Source: Nitrospira sp. UBA5698
GTDB taxonomy: Bacteria; Nitrospirota; Nitrospiria; Nitrospirales; Nitrospiraceae
Length of the DNA stretch: 64,000 nucleotides
Assembly (NCBI GenBank): GCA_002420115.1
Contig: DIHK01000063.1
Span: 1 to 64,000 of the forward strand
Direction of reading: 5' to 3'
Part shown: positions 9,345 through 18,485 of the stretch, piece by piece
Numbering within the stretch: the stretch's first letter is position 1
Layout of the letters: every line of letters starts with the position of its first letter
The notes under the pieces: model-generated
Seen by the model: only the letters and a program-made list of their open reading frames with translations
What the model was told of the DNA's origin: nothing
The model's database searches: none
Translations under genes and position numbers: made by a program

Positions 9345-9902
9345 TTATCTTCTCCGAGGCGAGGTCGCCTTGATGAGATCGGCGACAGGGAAGCCGAACC
9401 GTTGAGCGTTGGCCATGAGCTGTTGATAGATGGCGTCATCGAGTTGTGGTGTACGCGACAGAATCCAAAGATAGCGGCGGTCAGGGGTGCCGACCATGGC
9501 TACAGTGTAGTCGGGGTCGAGTTCGAGGATCCAGTAGTTCCCTTCCCGTGATGGGCCAACGAGCCGTGCGAAGAAGTTGTCGAAGGTCACCATCAGTTTG
9601 GCATTGCTGGTGCGATCGACAACCGTTGCAACGCCGTCGGCCTGGTCCACAGTCCCACGGTCGGTGAGACATTCGTTGTGCACACCCACCGTGCCATCCG
9701 GACGGATCGTATACGCTGCTCGTGAATCAATGCAGTGTCGCTGGAACCACATGGGGAGTCGAGCGATCTCATACCACGTTCCGGCGTATCGAGATAGATC
9801 CACTGAGGAGACGGTCTGAAGTGACTGTTTCGGCTCGATCGAGGCACAATTTGTGGTAATGAAGGACCACGCAATTAGGAAGAGAAGAGACGCAACCTTC
9901 AT
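9345..9902 (-). CDS. Lipocalin family protein (Blc-like)
   Basis: A 185-residue exported lipocalin. The N-terminal signal ends near NCAS, a plausible lipobox. The lipocalin signature is GTWYEIARLPMWFQ, followed by GTVGVHNEC, the central strand set, and the C-terminal YLWILSRTPQLDD typical of bacterial Blc and apolipoprotein-D relatives. Blc proteins bind lysophospholipids or fatty acids at the outer membrane and are usually linked to envelope stress. Two conserved Cys (in QRHCIDSR and NECLTDRG) may form a disulfide. It is longer than Escherichia coli Blc by a short C-terminal basic tail (SPRRR). Confidence 0.88.
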   Translation of the reverse strand: MKVASLLFLIAWSFITTNCASIEPKQSLQTVSSVDLSRYAGTWYEIARLPMWFQRHCIDSRAAYTIRPDGTVGVHNECLTDRGTVDQADGVATVVDRTSNAKLMVTFDNFFARLVGPSREGNYWILELDPDYTVAMVGTPDRRYLWILSRTPQLDDAIYQQLMANAQRFGFPVADLIKATSPRRR

Positions 9903-10099
9903 AGCAGAGTCCCCATAGAGAGTTCACGCCATCATGAGAGTTCAGTGGTGTTCTAAATAGACTACCCCGGCGACCGAGTCAATCAAAAGGTTTGTCCGAA
10001 GCCGTGCGGAAGAGCTTCTCCCTATGAATGCGCGTACAGGATGGCATCCGAACGGTGGATCAAGACAGCTGTCGTGAAGGTGGAACACGCTGGCTGAAA

Positions 10100-11449
10100 T
10101 TAGGCCGCGCGACGGACGGGCGTGCGATCTTCTGTGATGGGTTCATCGGCCTGGTCGTTTAATGCCGTCTTGTCCTCAACAACGTGCTGCTCAAACAGTA
10201 ATCGTGCTCCCGGTTTACAGGTGAGGTAGTCCCACACCCATTTACATATCACTCGTACAGGCTGTCTGATGCCGATGAGGAAGAAGATGTGAACGACATA
10301 CCAGAGAGACCAAGCTATGCGACCCGATGTATGGAACGGTCCGAGTTGAGCTGCGGCCTGGGCCCACCCAATCGTGACCAACCTGCCACAGCCGTGGTAG
10401 GTAAATGGTAGGCGGTGTGCTGGTGGTAAATCCTCATTAATCAACGTAGCAACATACCGTCCCTCACTGATGGCGACGGGAGCAATGCCGGGGAGTGGTG
10501 TACCGTTACGGTCAAGACAGTGCGCAGCATCGCCGATCACGAAGATCCACGGGTCCTGCGGGATGGTCAAATCCGGTTGAACCTTGATCCGGCCACAGAG
10601 ATCCTGATCTACCCTAAGGGTACGTAAGAGTGGTGAGGCCTTTGTGCCGGCTGCCCAGAGCACATTGGTGGACGGGATCCATTCGTCATCAAGCATAACC
10701 CCACCGGTGCGAACGGCAATCACAGATGTGTTGAGTTTGACGGTCACTCCCATTCGGCGGAGTGCGGCAAGAGCCTTCACAGAGAGCTTCGGGTCAAGCT
10801 CGGATAGAATGCGTGAGCGGGCTTCTACAAGTGTGATGGAAAGATCTTCCATGCGTAGGTGTGGATAGTCTGGCCCCATGGTCTTTCTTCCGAGATCGAG
10901 GAGTGCGCCGGCAAGCTCAACCCCTGTGGGGCCACCTCCCACGATGACGAAGTTGAGGCGACTCTGAGTGCCGGTGTCGGCCCTCTGCCGTTCCGCTTCT
11001 TCAAACGCGAGGAGGATGCGCTTCCGTAATTCAACCGCATCCCCCATGGTCTTCAGTCCAGGTGCGAACGATTCCCACTCGTTGTGTCCGAAATACGCAT
11101 GGCGTGATCCCGGCGTGACGATGAGGGTGTCGAATGTGAGGGGTGTGCTGTGACGGAGGTGGACTACGTGCGCGGTGCGATCGATGGACAGGACCTCATC
11201 CATGACGATCCGCACGTTGGGTTGTGAACGAAACACTGTTCGTAATGGCCAGGCGATATCCACGGGTGACAACGAAGCTGTGGCCACTTGATACAGCAAC
11301 GGCTGGAAGACATGGTGATTGGTGCGGTCGATCAGGATGACATCGACATCACGCAAGCACCGTGCGGCTGTCATCCCTCCAAACCCTCCCCCGATGATGA
11401 CCACGCGCTTGCGAGTCATGGGGTGAGCGAGACGGGCAGGTGTATCCAC
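10100..11449 (-). CDS. ndh: Type II NADH dehydrogenase (NDH-2)
   Basis: A 449-residue FAD-containing NADH:quinone oxidoreductase that passes electrons from NADH to the quinone pool without pumping protons. The FAD site is VVIIGGGFGGMTAARCL, the quinone/FAD loop HHVFQPLLYQVATASLSP, the NADH site FVIVGGGPTGVELAGAL, and the second FAD motif VIGDAAHC. The C-terminal hydrophobic stretch (IAWSLWYVVHIFFLIGI) should anchor it to the inner membrane. Start options are GTG 11449, with GAGGA upstream, or ATG 11419, which begins right before the FAD motif. The gene stands alone, divergent from the following lipoprotein gene. Confidence 0.92.
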   Translation of the reverse strand: MDTPARLAHPMTRKRVVIIGGGFGGMTAARCLRDVDVILIDRTNHHVFQPLLYQVATASLSPVDIAWPLRTVFRSQPNVRIVMDEVLSIDRTAHVVHLRHSTPLTFDTLIVTPGSRHAYFGHNEWESFAPGLKTMGDAVELRKRILLAFEEAERQRADTGTQSRLNFVIVGGGPTGVELAGALLDLGRKTMGPDYPHLRMEDLSITLVEARSRILSELDPKLSVKALAALRRMGVTVKLNTSVIAVRTGGVMLDDEWIPSTNVLWAAGTKASPLLRTLRVDQDLCGRIKVQPDLTIPQDPWIFVIGDAAHCLDRNGTPLPGIAPVAISEGRYVATLINEDLPPAHRLPFTYHGCGRLVTIGWAQAAAQLGPFHTSGRIAWSLWYVVHIFFLIGIRQPVRVICKWVWDYLTCKPGARLLFEQHVVEDKTALNDQADEPITEDRTPVRRAA

Positions 11450-11693
11450 CGGTTCGTGTCCTCACATGAATCAGGGGAGGTGCGAGGGCATTCTGATGAA
11501 AGAAGCAGGGTGAATGGTTCTCCACGGCCTGCGTAGGGGGCTTCTCGTTACTTCATCGGCTGCTGTGGCAATTCCTTGAGCTCGATGGATAGTACGGCTC
11601 TTTGTCTTGGCATCATGGGTGATCCTGCTACACTTACTTCGATGGATTGAAGCCTCGCGTTCTATTCTGGGCGAGAAGCAAGGAGTCCTCCTT

Positions 11694-12332
11694 ATGGCTA
11701 TCCGTACTTGTTCGCGGATGATGAGATTTATATGGTCTGTCGTCGTCGTGCTCATGAGCGGGGGATGTTCGAGTAACTACTATGATGCCAATGATCCGAT
11801 GGCCAAACGGCAAGTTGCGTCGCAAGAAGTGGCTGAGGAGCTCAATCTCAAGACAAATGAAGGACCTGCCCAGTCAAAAAATGGGTCGAGGCGCCAGTCG
11901 AACGAACCCATCTATGTGGATCTAGCGCCAGCTGAATTAGACGAACAGATGCAGAAGGCCGAGCGAGCCAAAGGAGCAGTGGCAGAACAGATTCGGAGTG
12001 AGTTCGTCGCAGACCCCATGATTAAACTTATCGAGCGAGATCAGGAACGGTCAGGGTTATTGAAGCCCCATCTGTCGGCTGGGGCAGATGTTGAGGTCTT
12101 GCCGAAGGTGTCATTGAAGGAGGCCTACGGGATCGATCGAAAAACCGGGAAGCCCGTCAAGATGTTGGCGGTTGTGTTTGAAGCTACGATCACGTCACAG
12201 ACGCCACCGGCTGTCTATACCGTATCGGAGTCCGGTCATGCTCAACGGAACCTCGAAGTCTCCAAGCGCTTTGCAAAGCAGGTCAAACAAGTCATCCTGC
12301 AACAGATCGGACCGACCATTCCCGCTCACTAG
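11694..12332 (+). CDS. Predicted lipoprotein of unknown function
   Basis: A 212-residue exported protein. ATG 11694 is preceded by AAGGAG at good spacing and gives a lipoprotein signal MAIRTCSRMMRFIWSVVVVL with the lipobox SGGC (Cys at about residue 25). The mature part is hydrophilic and helical at first (ELDEQMQKAERAKGAVAEQIRSEF) and ends in a mixed domain (VEVLPKVSLKEAYGIDRKTGKPVKM). No family is recognised. It is convergent with the Rieske-flavodoxin gene, with only 29 bases between stops and no hairpin visible. Confidence 0.7.
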   Translation: MAIRTCSRMMRFIWSVVVVLMSGGCSSNYYDANDPMAKRQVASQEVAEELNLKTNEGPAQSKNGSRRQSNEPIYVDLAPAELDEQMQKAERAKGAVAEQIRSEFVADPMIKLIERDQERSGLLKPHLSAGADVEVLPKVSLKEAYGIDRKTGKPVKMLAVVFEATITSQTPPAVYTVSESGHAQRNLEVSKRFAKQVKQVILQQIGPTIPAH

Positions 12333-12361
12333 TGGGCCGTATCGTACCTACTGAAAAAATA

Positions 12362-13468
12362 CTATCCAGTCGGCTCACTATCCAGTTTGTGTGCTTTGCG
12401 TCCACCACCGGCAAGAGGATGCTCCGGTACCTGGCCTCCCACCATCAGTGTTGCCATATCCACGGCGCGAGCCACCAGTTGTTGAGCAGCCTCACGCAGT
12501 TCACGGCTGTTCTGGACTTCACAGATGTTCCGCTCCATGTCCTCCGCGCTCCATCCCCGTGAATGGGCGATAAAGGGAAACTGTGGAAATTGGCAGCCAA
12601 CCTCGGCCCAGAACGTCATCAATTGTCCCGCCACACCTTGCACGTTGTCTTGCCCACCCATGATGATAAAGGCCGCCACTTTGTGCTTCAGAAGATGTTT
12701 CTTTGCAATCGTCTCTTGATTCTGGATACAGTTCATCCTCTCAACCATCTTGAAGTAGAGACTGCTGGCATTGCCCCACCGAATCGGCGTCGAGAGCAGA
12801 ATCACGTCGGCCCAATGCACGATGGCCTCGTACACGCGATCCAATTGGTCGGTGGGATCCATCTGTGTAATTGAGCAGGGCCATGTACAGGCCTGCGCGG
12901 CTTTGGAGTAGAACCCCTCACAGGCACGAAAGTTCAGGTCGCGCAACCTAATGGATTGGGTTTCTAGTTGGAGCGTGCGTTGCGCATAGTCCAATGCGAT
13001 ATCGAGCAACGCATCCGACGTGCTGTAGCGTGGATGGTCGACCGTCATTGCTGTGGTAGAGATCCCGACAACGCGCACCGGGCCTGCTTGGCGAATGACA
13101 GGGCGGGCTAGGGAATGAGGCTGATGTGGTTGCTTTGTGCGTTTTGTGGCAGAGGCCAGGTCGACGTACAGCCGGCCGTTTTCTATCTTGGTTGCATAGG
13201 TCGGTACGCGATCCTGCTCATATCCCACCTCACCGTGTCCTGTCTCGCGGTGGAACTTCCAGTAGTGCCAAGGACAGACGACATAGTCACCGTCAAGGGT
13301 ACCCGTACCGAGTGGTCCACCTACATGATTGCAGATGCCCGAGATTGCCGAAAACCTCTCGTGTTGATAGGTGAGGGCGATGCGTGTCTTCCCACAGTTG
13401 ACCTCTTGTAACGATTTCTGCTTGAGCTCTTCGACCGATCCGACATCCGTCCATTGCGTATCAGACAT
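12362..13468 (-). CDS. Rieske ferredoxin fused to flavodoxin-like NADPH:FMN reductase
   Basis: A 368-residue two-domain redox protein. Residues 1-105 are a Rieske [2Fe-2S] ferredoxin with Cys46-x-His48 (CNH) and Cys65-x2-His68 (CPWH). Residues 115-350 are a flavodoxin-fold domain of the NADPH-dependent FMN reductase / iron-sulfur flavoprotein type with a cysteine-rich segment (ACEGFYSKAAQACTWPC) and FMN-loop features (LLSTPIRWGNAS). An internal electron path from flavin to Rieske cluster is inferred. ATG 13468 with AGGGAG upstream is chosen; the open frame extends upstream but the added residues look non-coding. No oxygenase partner is adjacent. Soluble, no signal peptide. Confidence 0.85.
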   Translation of the reverse strand: MSDTQWTDVGSVEELKQKSLQEVNCGKTRIALTYQHERFSAISGICNHVGGPLGTGTLDGDYVVCPWHYWKFHRETGHGEVGYEQDRVPTYATKIENGRLYVDLASATKRTKQPHQPHSLARPVIRQAGPVRVVGISTTAMTVDHPRYSTSDALLDIALDYAQRTLQLETQSIRLRDLNFRACEGFYSKAAQACTWPCSITQMDPTDQLDRVYEAIVHWADVILLSTPIRWGNASSLYFKMVERMNCIQNQETIAKKHLLKHKVAAFIIMGGQDNVQGVAGQLMTFWAEVGCQFPQFPFIAHSRGWSAEDMERNICEVQNSRELREAAQQLVARAVDMATLMVGGQVPEHPLAGGGRKAHKLDSEPTG

Positions 13469-13665
13469 TGGAGACTCCCTGGGCCTGTAGTGGTGTATCG
13501 TGCATCGTCGCTCAAACAGGTCTGGATGGAGGCTACGACCATCGCAGGGCTGAGTCAAGGCTCTGACGACCCCGGTTATGGGGGCATTCACCTGGACAAT
13601 CACGATCATGTGCGACCAGTCAAACATTCGTGTCATAATGTCGCTTACCGTAGGAGGAGAGCCTC

Positions 13666-14235
13666 ATGGCCAAGCGACAACCCACTGAACCTCGAATCTC
13701 CATTGCGGATACTGCGGAGGGGCTGCGCATCGTCATGCCTTGTCGCCGAAGCTGGTTCGTGATCTGCTTTTTGGCGTTCTGGCTCTGTGGTTGGGCGGTG
13801 GCAGAAGTGATGGTCGCGAACCAGTTTCTGAAGGGTGATAGCCCGCCGGAGGGAGAATTGTTCATGTTGGCCTGGTTCGGGGTCTGGACTGTCGGTGGAG
13901 TGGTCGCGTTTTATGCGTGGCTGTGGCAGCTGATGGGCAAAGAGATGCTCACCGTGCGCGGCCAAACGTTCAAAATACGACGCGATGTCGGAGGATTCGG
14001 GTTTGACAAGGAATACAACCTCATCCAGATGCGTGAGCTTCGCATTGGATCAGTTGGATCCAGTCCGCTGGCGTTCTCGTCCAGCTTCCAATTATGGGGA
14101 GTTGGGGGAGGGGTGATTTCGTTTGACCACGATGGGAGAACCTGCCGATTCGGCGCAGGCCTCGACGAGGCTGAAGCGAAGCAAATAGTAACGGCCATCA
14201 AACAGCGGTTCAAGATTCAGGGATCGCACGACTAA
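13666..14235 (+). CDS. Two-helix membrane protein of unknown function
   Basis: A 189-residue protein with two transmembrane helices (about residues 26-48 and 64-88) followed by a soluble C-terminal domain (LTVRGQTFKIRRDVGGFGFDKE...). The layout of a short N-terminal tail, a helical hairpin and then a beta-rich domain resembles small bacterial membrane proteins with a PH-like domain, but I cannot assign a family. The ATG is well supported by AGGAGG 8 bases upstream. It is divergent from the Rieske-flavodoxin gene; the 197-base gap carries both promoters, which I cannot place. Confidence 0.7.
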   Translation: MAKRQPTEPRISIADTAEGLRIVMPCRRSWFVICFLAFWLCGWAVAEVMVANQFLKGDSPPEGELFMLAWFGVWTVGGVVAFYAWLWQLMGKEMLTVRGQTFKIRRDVGGFGFDKEYNLIQMRELRIGSVGSSPLAFSSSFQLWGVGGGVISFDHDGRTCRFGAGLDEAEAKQIVTAIKQRFKIQGSHD

Positions 14236-14544
14236 GGCGATATCCGTTATGATCAGGGGCTCAGGGGGCAAAAAGAATTCGTTTGATCTTCCATCAATCG
14301 TTGAGACTTGAGATCACAACGGTTCCACCGCTGATCAGTCTGGCTCGGAGATGCTTTCTGATTGCGTGTCAGGTCCGTGGCGTTGGTCGTCGGACCGCTA
14401 GGCTTTCACCGAGGTCTTGGCCGAACAGGTGGTGTAGGGGCTTGTAGTTGCAGCGCTTTCCTGTCCAGTGCTACTCTTCCTCACATTCTTAGTGTTCTCC
14501 TCTCCCATGTCCTATGGGTTGGCCGTGCCGACTTAAGGGATGAC

Positions 14545-16929
14545 GTGACAGCACGAAATAATTCACAACGGCTTGAGTCCCGCTACAAGGCAGACGAGTT
14601 TCTCCGTTCGCTTGTCGAGGGCACGGTTGCCTCTACGGGATCAGAGTTTCTTCGGGAGCTGGTTCGGCACGTGTCGGGGGCGCTCGGAATCCGCTATGCG
14701 TTTGTGGGCTACTTGTTGCCAGAGTCCCGCATCCGCACGCTCGCGTTTTGGAAGGGGGACGGATACAAGGATCAGGTCGAATACAGTCTCAATGGCACAC
14801 CTTGCACGAAAGTCATCGAGGGTGAAACGTGCCACTACGCGCAAGATGTTCAACAGCTTTTTCCTCGGGACCAAGACCTTGTGGAGTTGAGCGTATCCAG
14901 CTATCTCGCCGTCCCGCTCAAAGATTCCAAACACAAGGTCCTGGGCCATCTGGTTGCGATGGATGTGAAGCCCATGATTCTGACGCCAGACGAGATCGAG
15001 GTATTCAAACTGTTCGGCGAACGGGCTGGGGTAGAGCTCTACCGCCAGGTCATCGAGACCTCGCTTCGAGAACGGGAAGAAATGTTGCGGGTGCTGGCCG
15101 AGGGAACGGCAGCTCAAGTAGGAGCCGACTTTTTCCCCTCACTGGTCAAAAACCTGGCGAAAGCTCTCGGTGTCGAGTATGCGTTCGTGTCGGAGTTTTG
15201 TCCAGACCGAACAAAGGTGCGTACGTTGGCGTTTTGGGCAAGCGATCAGCTAAAAGACAATTTCGAGTATGCGATCGCGCATACTCCTTGTGAAAAGGTT
15301 CTGGCCGGAGAAATCTATCATTGTGCGGACAAGGTGGCAGAACGGTTTCCACTCCACAAAGATGATCTTGAAGGCCTTGGCGTGCAAAGTTATTTGGCCA
15401 TTCCGGTGGCGAGTGCAGGCGGAGAGGTTCTTGGGCATCTGGCCGTCATGGACCGCAGGCCGATGGAGCTTGAACAGCTTGATCTCTCTGTCTTCAAAGT
15501 ATTCGGTGCGCGGGCCGGTGCTGAATTGGAACGGTTACGCATGGAGACTGTGCTGAAGGAGAATGAGGAGCGGCTGCGCGACCTTTTTGACGAAGCGCCG
15601 ATTGCCTACGTGTACGAGGGGTTAGATTCTAAGCTCCTTCGTGTCAATCGAACGGCCATGAAGTCACTGGGGATCACCCCTGACCAGGTGGACGGGCTGT
15701 ATGGCAGAGATTTTGTGCCGAAGACGCCAGAGGCTCAACGCCGCCTCAAGGATGCCTTCGATTCGATCGGCAAAGGCATTGATACCAGCGGTGTCGTGCT
15801 GGAACTTCGCCGGAAGGACAACGGAAAGCCCCTCTGGATGAAATGGTGGTCACGCCCCGATCCCAGCGGTACCTATACCCGCACGATGTTCGTCGATATT
15901 ACAGAACAGGTGCTGGCGGAGCAGGAGAATGCCAGGCTCCAAGCCCAGAATGTGTATTTGCAGGAAGAAATCAAACTCACGCACAATTTTGAAGAGTTGA
16001 TCGGCTCGTCCTCGTCTCTCAAGAAGGTTCTGAAGAACGTTGAACGGGTCGCACCCACTGATTCAACTGTCTTGATCACAGGCGAAACCGGTACCGGCAA
16101 GGAACTGATTGCCCGGGCCATCCATAACTTGAGTCCACGGAAAGGGAGGCCCCTGGTCAAGGTCAACTGTGCCGCGATTCCAGCTGGATTGATTGAAAGC
16201 GAGTTGTTCGGCCATGAGAAAGGCGCGTTCACCGGTGCGTTGACAAGAAAGATGGGGCGTTTTGAAGTGGCTGACAAGGGGACGATCTTTTTGGACGAGA
16301 TCGGCGAGCTTCCATTGGACTTGCAATCAAAACTATTGCGTGTCTTGCAGGAAGGGGAGTTCGAACGGGTCGGCGGAACGCAGACTTTCAAGGTGAACGT
16401 GAGGGTCATCGCGGCCACGAATCGTAATTTGGAGCAATTGTCCAAGACCGGCGGGTACCGGCCGGATCTGTATTACCGTCTCAATGTATTCCCGATCCAC
16501 TTGCCAGGGCTGCGTGATCGTGATGGGGACATTCCTCTGCTGGCTCAGTATTTTGTCCGCAAGTTCGCCACCAACCTCGGCAAGAAAATCGACCGAATTC
16601 CGGAGCAGATGATTACGGCGCTCCAACGATATTCGTGGCCTGGCAATATCCGTGAGCTGGAGCATGTGATCGAACGTGCGGTAATTCTCAGCGAAGGGCC
16701 TGAGCTCGAGCCGATAGACTGGCTTCCCCCGTCCGAGAACAGGACCGGTCTTACCAAGACGCTGACCCTCGAAGACCTGGAACGGCAGCACATTACCGAC
16801 GTACTGGAACAGACGTCTTGGCGGGTCAGCGGCGACAAGGGGGCTGCGGCGGTTCTTGGGCTGAAACCGACCACGCTGGAAGCTCGCATGAAGAAGTTGG
16901 GTATTGCACGAGTAAGAACTGAAAGGTGA
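14545..16929 (+). CDS. GAF-GAF-PAS sigma-54-dependent transcriptional activator (FhlA-like)
   Basis: A 794-residue enhancer-binding protein. Two tandem GAF domains come first, both carrying the same T-P-C-x-K-V-x-x-G-E motif and so a clear duplication. A PAS domain and a coiled-coil linker (VLAEQENARLQAQNVYLQEEIK) follow, then the AAA+ domain with Walker A GETGTGKE and the sigma-54 contact loop GAFTGA near residue 560. The C-terminal Fis-type helix-turn-helix is GDKGAAAVLGLKPTTLEARMKKLG. There is no receiver domain, so the GAF/PAS part senses directly. GTG 14545 with AAGGGA upstream is favoured; the frame stays open to a TTG at 14362, but those residues look untranslated. Its last codons run into a repeat. 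Confidence 0.9.
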   Translation: MTARNNSQRLESRYKADEFLRSLVEGTVASTGSEFLRELVRHVSGALGIRYAFVGYLLPESRIRTLAFWKGDGYKDQVEYSLNGTPCTKVIEGETCHYAQDVQQLFPRDQDLVELSVSSYLAVPLKDSKHKVLGHLVAMDVKPMILTPDEIEVFKLFGERAGVELYRQVIETSLREREEMLRVLAEGTAAQVGADFFPSLVKNLAKALGVEYAFVSEFCPDRTKVRTLAFWASDQLKDNFEYAIAHTPCEKVLAGEIYHCADKVAERFPLHKDDLEGLGVQSYLAIPVASAGGEVLGHLAVMDRRPMELEQLDLSVFKVFGARAGAELERLRMETVLKENEERLRDLFDEAPIAYVYEGLDSKLLRVNRTAMKSLGITPDQVDGLYGRDFVPKTPEAQRRLKDAFDSIGKGIDTSGVVLELRRKDNGKPLWMKWWSRPDPSGTYTRTMFVDITEQVLAEQENARLQAQNVYLQEEIKLTHNFEELIGSSSSLKKVLKNVERVAPTDSTVLITGETGTGKELIARAIHNLSPRKGRPLVKVNCAAIPAGLIESELFGHEKGAFTGALTRKMGRFEVADKGTIFLDEIGELPLDLQSKLLRVLQEGEFERVGGTQTFKVNVRVIAATNRNLEQLSKTGGYRPDLYYRLNVFPIHLPGLRDRDGDIPLLAQYFVRKFATNLGKKIDRIPEQMITALQRYSWPGNIRELEHVIERAVILSEGPELEPIDWLPPSENRTGLTKTLTLEDLERQHITDVLEQTSWRVSGDKGAAAVLGLKPTTLEARMKKLGIARVRTER

Positions 16930-16987
16930 AAGGTAAGGAGTGAAAAGTATGTAGTGAAAGGTAAGTTGTGAGAGGTGAAAAGTAGAT
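16918..16987. repeat. Tandem GTGAAAGGT-type intergenic repeat
   Basis: About five imperfect copies of a 9-14-base unit (GTGAAAGGT, AGTGAAAAGT, GTGAGAGGT) follow one another. The stop codon of the sigma-54 activator (TGA, 16927-16929) lies inside the first copies, so its last residues are encoded by the repeat. The same unit family occurs at many other places in this window. Confidence 0.75.
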
Positions 16988-17072
16988 CGAGTCTCAGAAC
17001 GTCACAGTTCAATTCCACTCTTCTCTCGCCATAGGCAATACGCCATCAATCAGTAGCTCTTTTCCCATCTAG

Positions 17073-17113
17073 AATTCCCAACATATTGGGACCGTCCCAA
17101 TATGTTGGGAATT
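17073..17113. promoter_or_regulatory. 41-base double palindrome upstream of the sigma-factor cassette
   Basis: Two 20-base arms (17073-17092 and 17094-17113) are exactly complementary around a single central C. Each arm itself contains a smaller palindrome (TCCCAACATATTGGGA, and TCCCAATATGTTGGGA in the other arm). There is no T-run, so a terminator is less likely. It lies about 155 bases before the STAS/ECF sigma cassette in a gene-free gap (16930-17266) otherwise holding repeats. It could be an operator with two half-palindromes, a cruciform-forming site or a short mobile-element end. Confidence 0.7.
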
Positions 17114-17266
17114 ATCTTGCTCCTTTCGCCGCCGTCTTCGTGAACCGCCGTTCAAAATAGTTTCGTTCTATCAATTGCTTACATCGTTGTTCTTCCATGT
17201 GATCACCGTGGCATTCCGGTTGCTCAGTAGGGTTGCCATCACGTTGAGACAAGAGGAGAAGCGGCG

Positions 17267-17536
17267 ATGCTGAAGATCACAAAACTACAGGAAAGTGCCA
17301 GCGACGTTTTACTCAAACTGGAAGGCAAGATCACGGAGCAATGGGCAGCACTGCTCGACGGAGAATGCCGTGCCTATCTCCGGCAACAGAAATCCGTGTT
17401 CTTGGATTGTTCCCACGTCGACTATATCGATGGTCGGGGAGTCGAAGTTCTGAACGCATTCCCCCATTCACATGTCACCCTTATGAGCGCTCCGGCCCTG
17501 ATGACGGAGCTGCTCCAGATTGGAGGTCGGTCATGA
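17267..17536 (+). CDS. STAS-domain protein (anti-sigma-antagonist-like, lacks the phosphorylatable serine)
   Basis: An 89-residue single STAS domain (LLKLEGKITEQWAALL, then VFLDCSHVDYIDGRGVEVL). In SpoIIAA-type anti-sigma antagonists the sequence at the turn is D-S-(S/T)-G, and its Ser is phosphorylated by an anti-sigma kinase. Here it reads D-G-R-G, so that switch is absent and binding must be regulated differently, as in MlaB-like STAS proteins. GAGGAG precedes the ATG. The stop overlaps the start of the sigma-factor gene by 4 bases (ATGA), so the two are translationally coupled and probably act together. Confidence 0.82.
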   Translation: MLKITKLQESASDVLLKLEGKITEQWAALLDGECRAYLRQQKSVFLDCSHVDYIDGRGVEVLNAFPHSHVTLMSAPALMTELLQIGGRS

Positions 17537-18249
17537 ATATGCAAACCAATACAGTTACGACATCCCTGAGCTATGGCATCGTGTCAGTCCAAGAGCCGGA
17601 GTTGGATCAACCATCGGCAGTGGTGAACAGAGAGGCTGTCCTTCTCGCACGGCTGAGGCAGGGGGATGAAGGGGCCTTCAATGAGCTCGTCACACGACAT
17701 CATGGTGCCCTGATCAGATCGGCTATGGGATATGTGGCCGATCGAGAAGTGGCAGAAGAGGTCGTCCAAGATACCTGGATGGCCGTCATCAATGGGTTAG
17801 ATCTTTTTGAAGGACGATCGTCTCTGCGCACGTGGATCTTTGGGATCATGATCCACAAAGCTAAAGATCGAGGGGTACGAGAGAAGCGCCACGTCAATTT
17901 CTCGTCCTTTGAGTCGGTGGATGATGAGGGCGAGGAAGCGGTCGATCCGTCGCGTTTTCATCAGTCTGGTGAATGGGCTGGCCATTGGGCGTTGCCTCCA
18001 CAGCCCTGGGACGATCGAACACCAGAGAAACTCATGGCTTCTCAACAGGCCGTCAGTGCGATGCACAAGGCTATTGAGTCGTTGCCGAAAAATTTGAAAG
18101 AAGTCTTGATTCTGAGAGATGTCGAAGGGATTGAGGCCAAGGAAGTCTGCGGAATCTTAAAGATTACCGAGACCAATCTCTATGTCAGGCTGCATCGGGC
18201 CAGAGAACGGGTGCGTCAGGCGGTGGAGACGTACCTGGGAGGATGTTGA
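17533..18249 (+). CDS. ECF-type RNA polymerase sigma-70 factor
   Basis: A 238-residue sigma factor. Region 2 (LVTRHHGALIRSAMGYVADREVAEEVVQDTWMAV) and region 4 (LPKNLKEVLILRDVEGIEAKEVCGILKITETNLYVRLHRAR) are intact and separated by a long acidic linker of about 60 residues. It directs core RNA polymerase to a distinct promoter set. The start ATG 17533 overlaps the STAS stop and has GGAGG 8 bases upstream; the longer upstream frame belongs to the STAS gene region. A zinc-finger protein that could act as its anti-sigma factor lies 236 bases downstream. Confidence 0.92.
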   Translation: MNMQTNTVTTSLSYGIVSVQEPELDQPSAVVNREAVLLARLRQGDEGAFNELVTRHHGALIRSAMGYVADREVAEEVVQDTWMAVINGLDLFEGRSSLRTWIFGIMIHKAKDRGVREKRHVNFSSFESVDDEGEEAVDPSRFHQSGEWAGHWALPPQPWDDRTPEKLMASQQAVSAMHKAIESLPKNLKEVLILRDVEGIEAKEVCGILKITETNLYVRLHRARERVRQAVETYLGGC

Positions 18250-18405
18250 GTTCGTGAAGCGTCGGGGCTAGAAGCGTGAAGCGTATCTCGTGAAACGTAA
18301 AGCGTGTCGAGGTCAAGGGTTACAAGTTTGATGTTTCATGTTTCAAGTTTGCCGACAACATGAAAGTTGAATCCTGAAACGTGAAACTTGGTCAGTGAAA
18401 CCCCT
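18250..18405. repeat. GTGAAGCGT / GTTTCAAGT repeat cluster between sigma and anti-sigma genes
   Basis: The gap between the sigma factor and the zinc-finger gene is filled with degenerate copies of GTGAAGCGT and GTGAAACGT and then their reverse-complement-like forms (GTTTCATGTTTCAAGT), followed by GAAACGTGAAACTT. Opposite orientations could fold into a long imperfect stem. It separates two genes that would otherwise be expected to be directly adjacent. Nothing else is visible up to 18485. Confidence 0.75.
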
Positions 18406-18485
18406 GGTGGAGGGGCTACCAGGTGCCTTGTAAGAAAACGTCATCGGGATCGACTCAGTGATAACAGCTGAGGAGGGCCCTAACG

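Noticed and set aside
14362..14544. Sixty extra N-terminal codons of the sigma-54 activator from a TTG
   Set aside because: The residues are Cys/Gly-rich without domain character and a GTG with AAGGGA upstream lies directly before the GAF domain.
16918..18405. Possible CRISPR array from regularly repeated short units
   Set aside because: The units are 9-14 bases, degenerate and contiguous, without equal-length unique spacers, and no cas genes are present.
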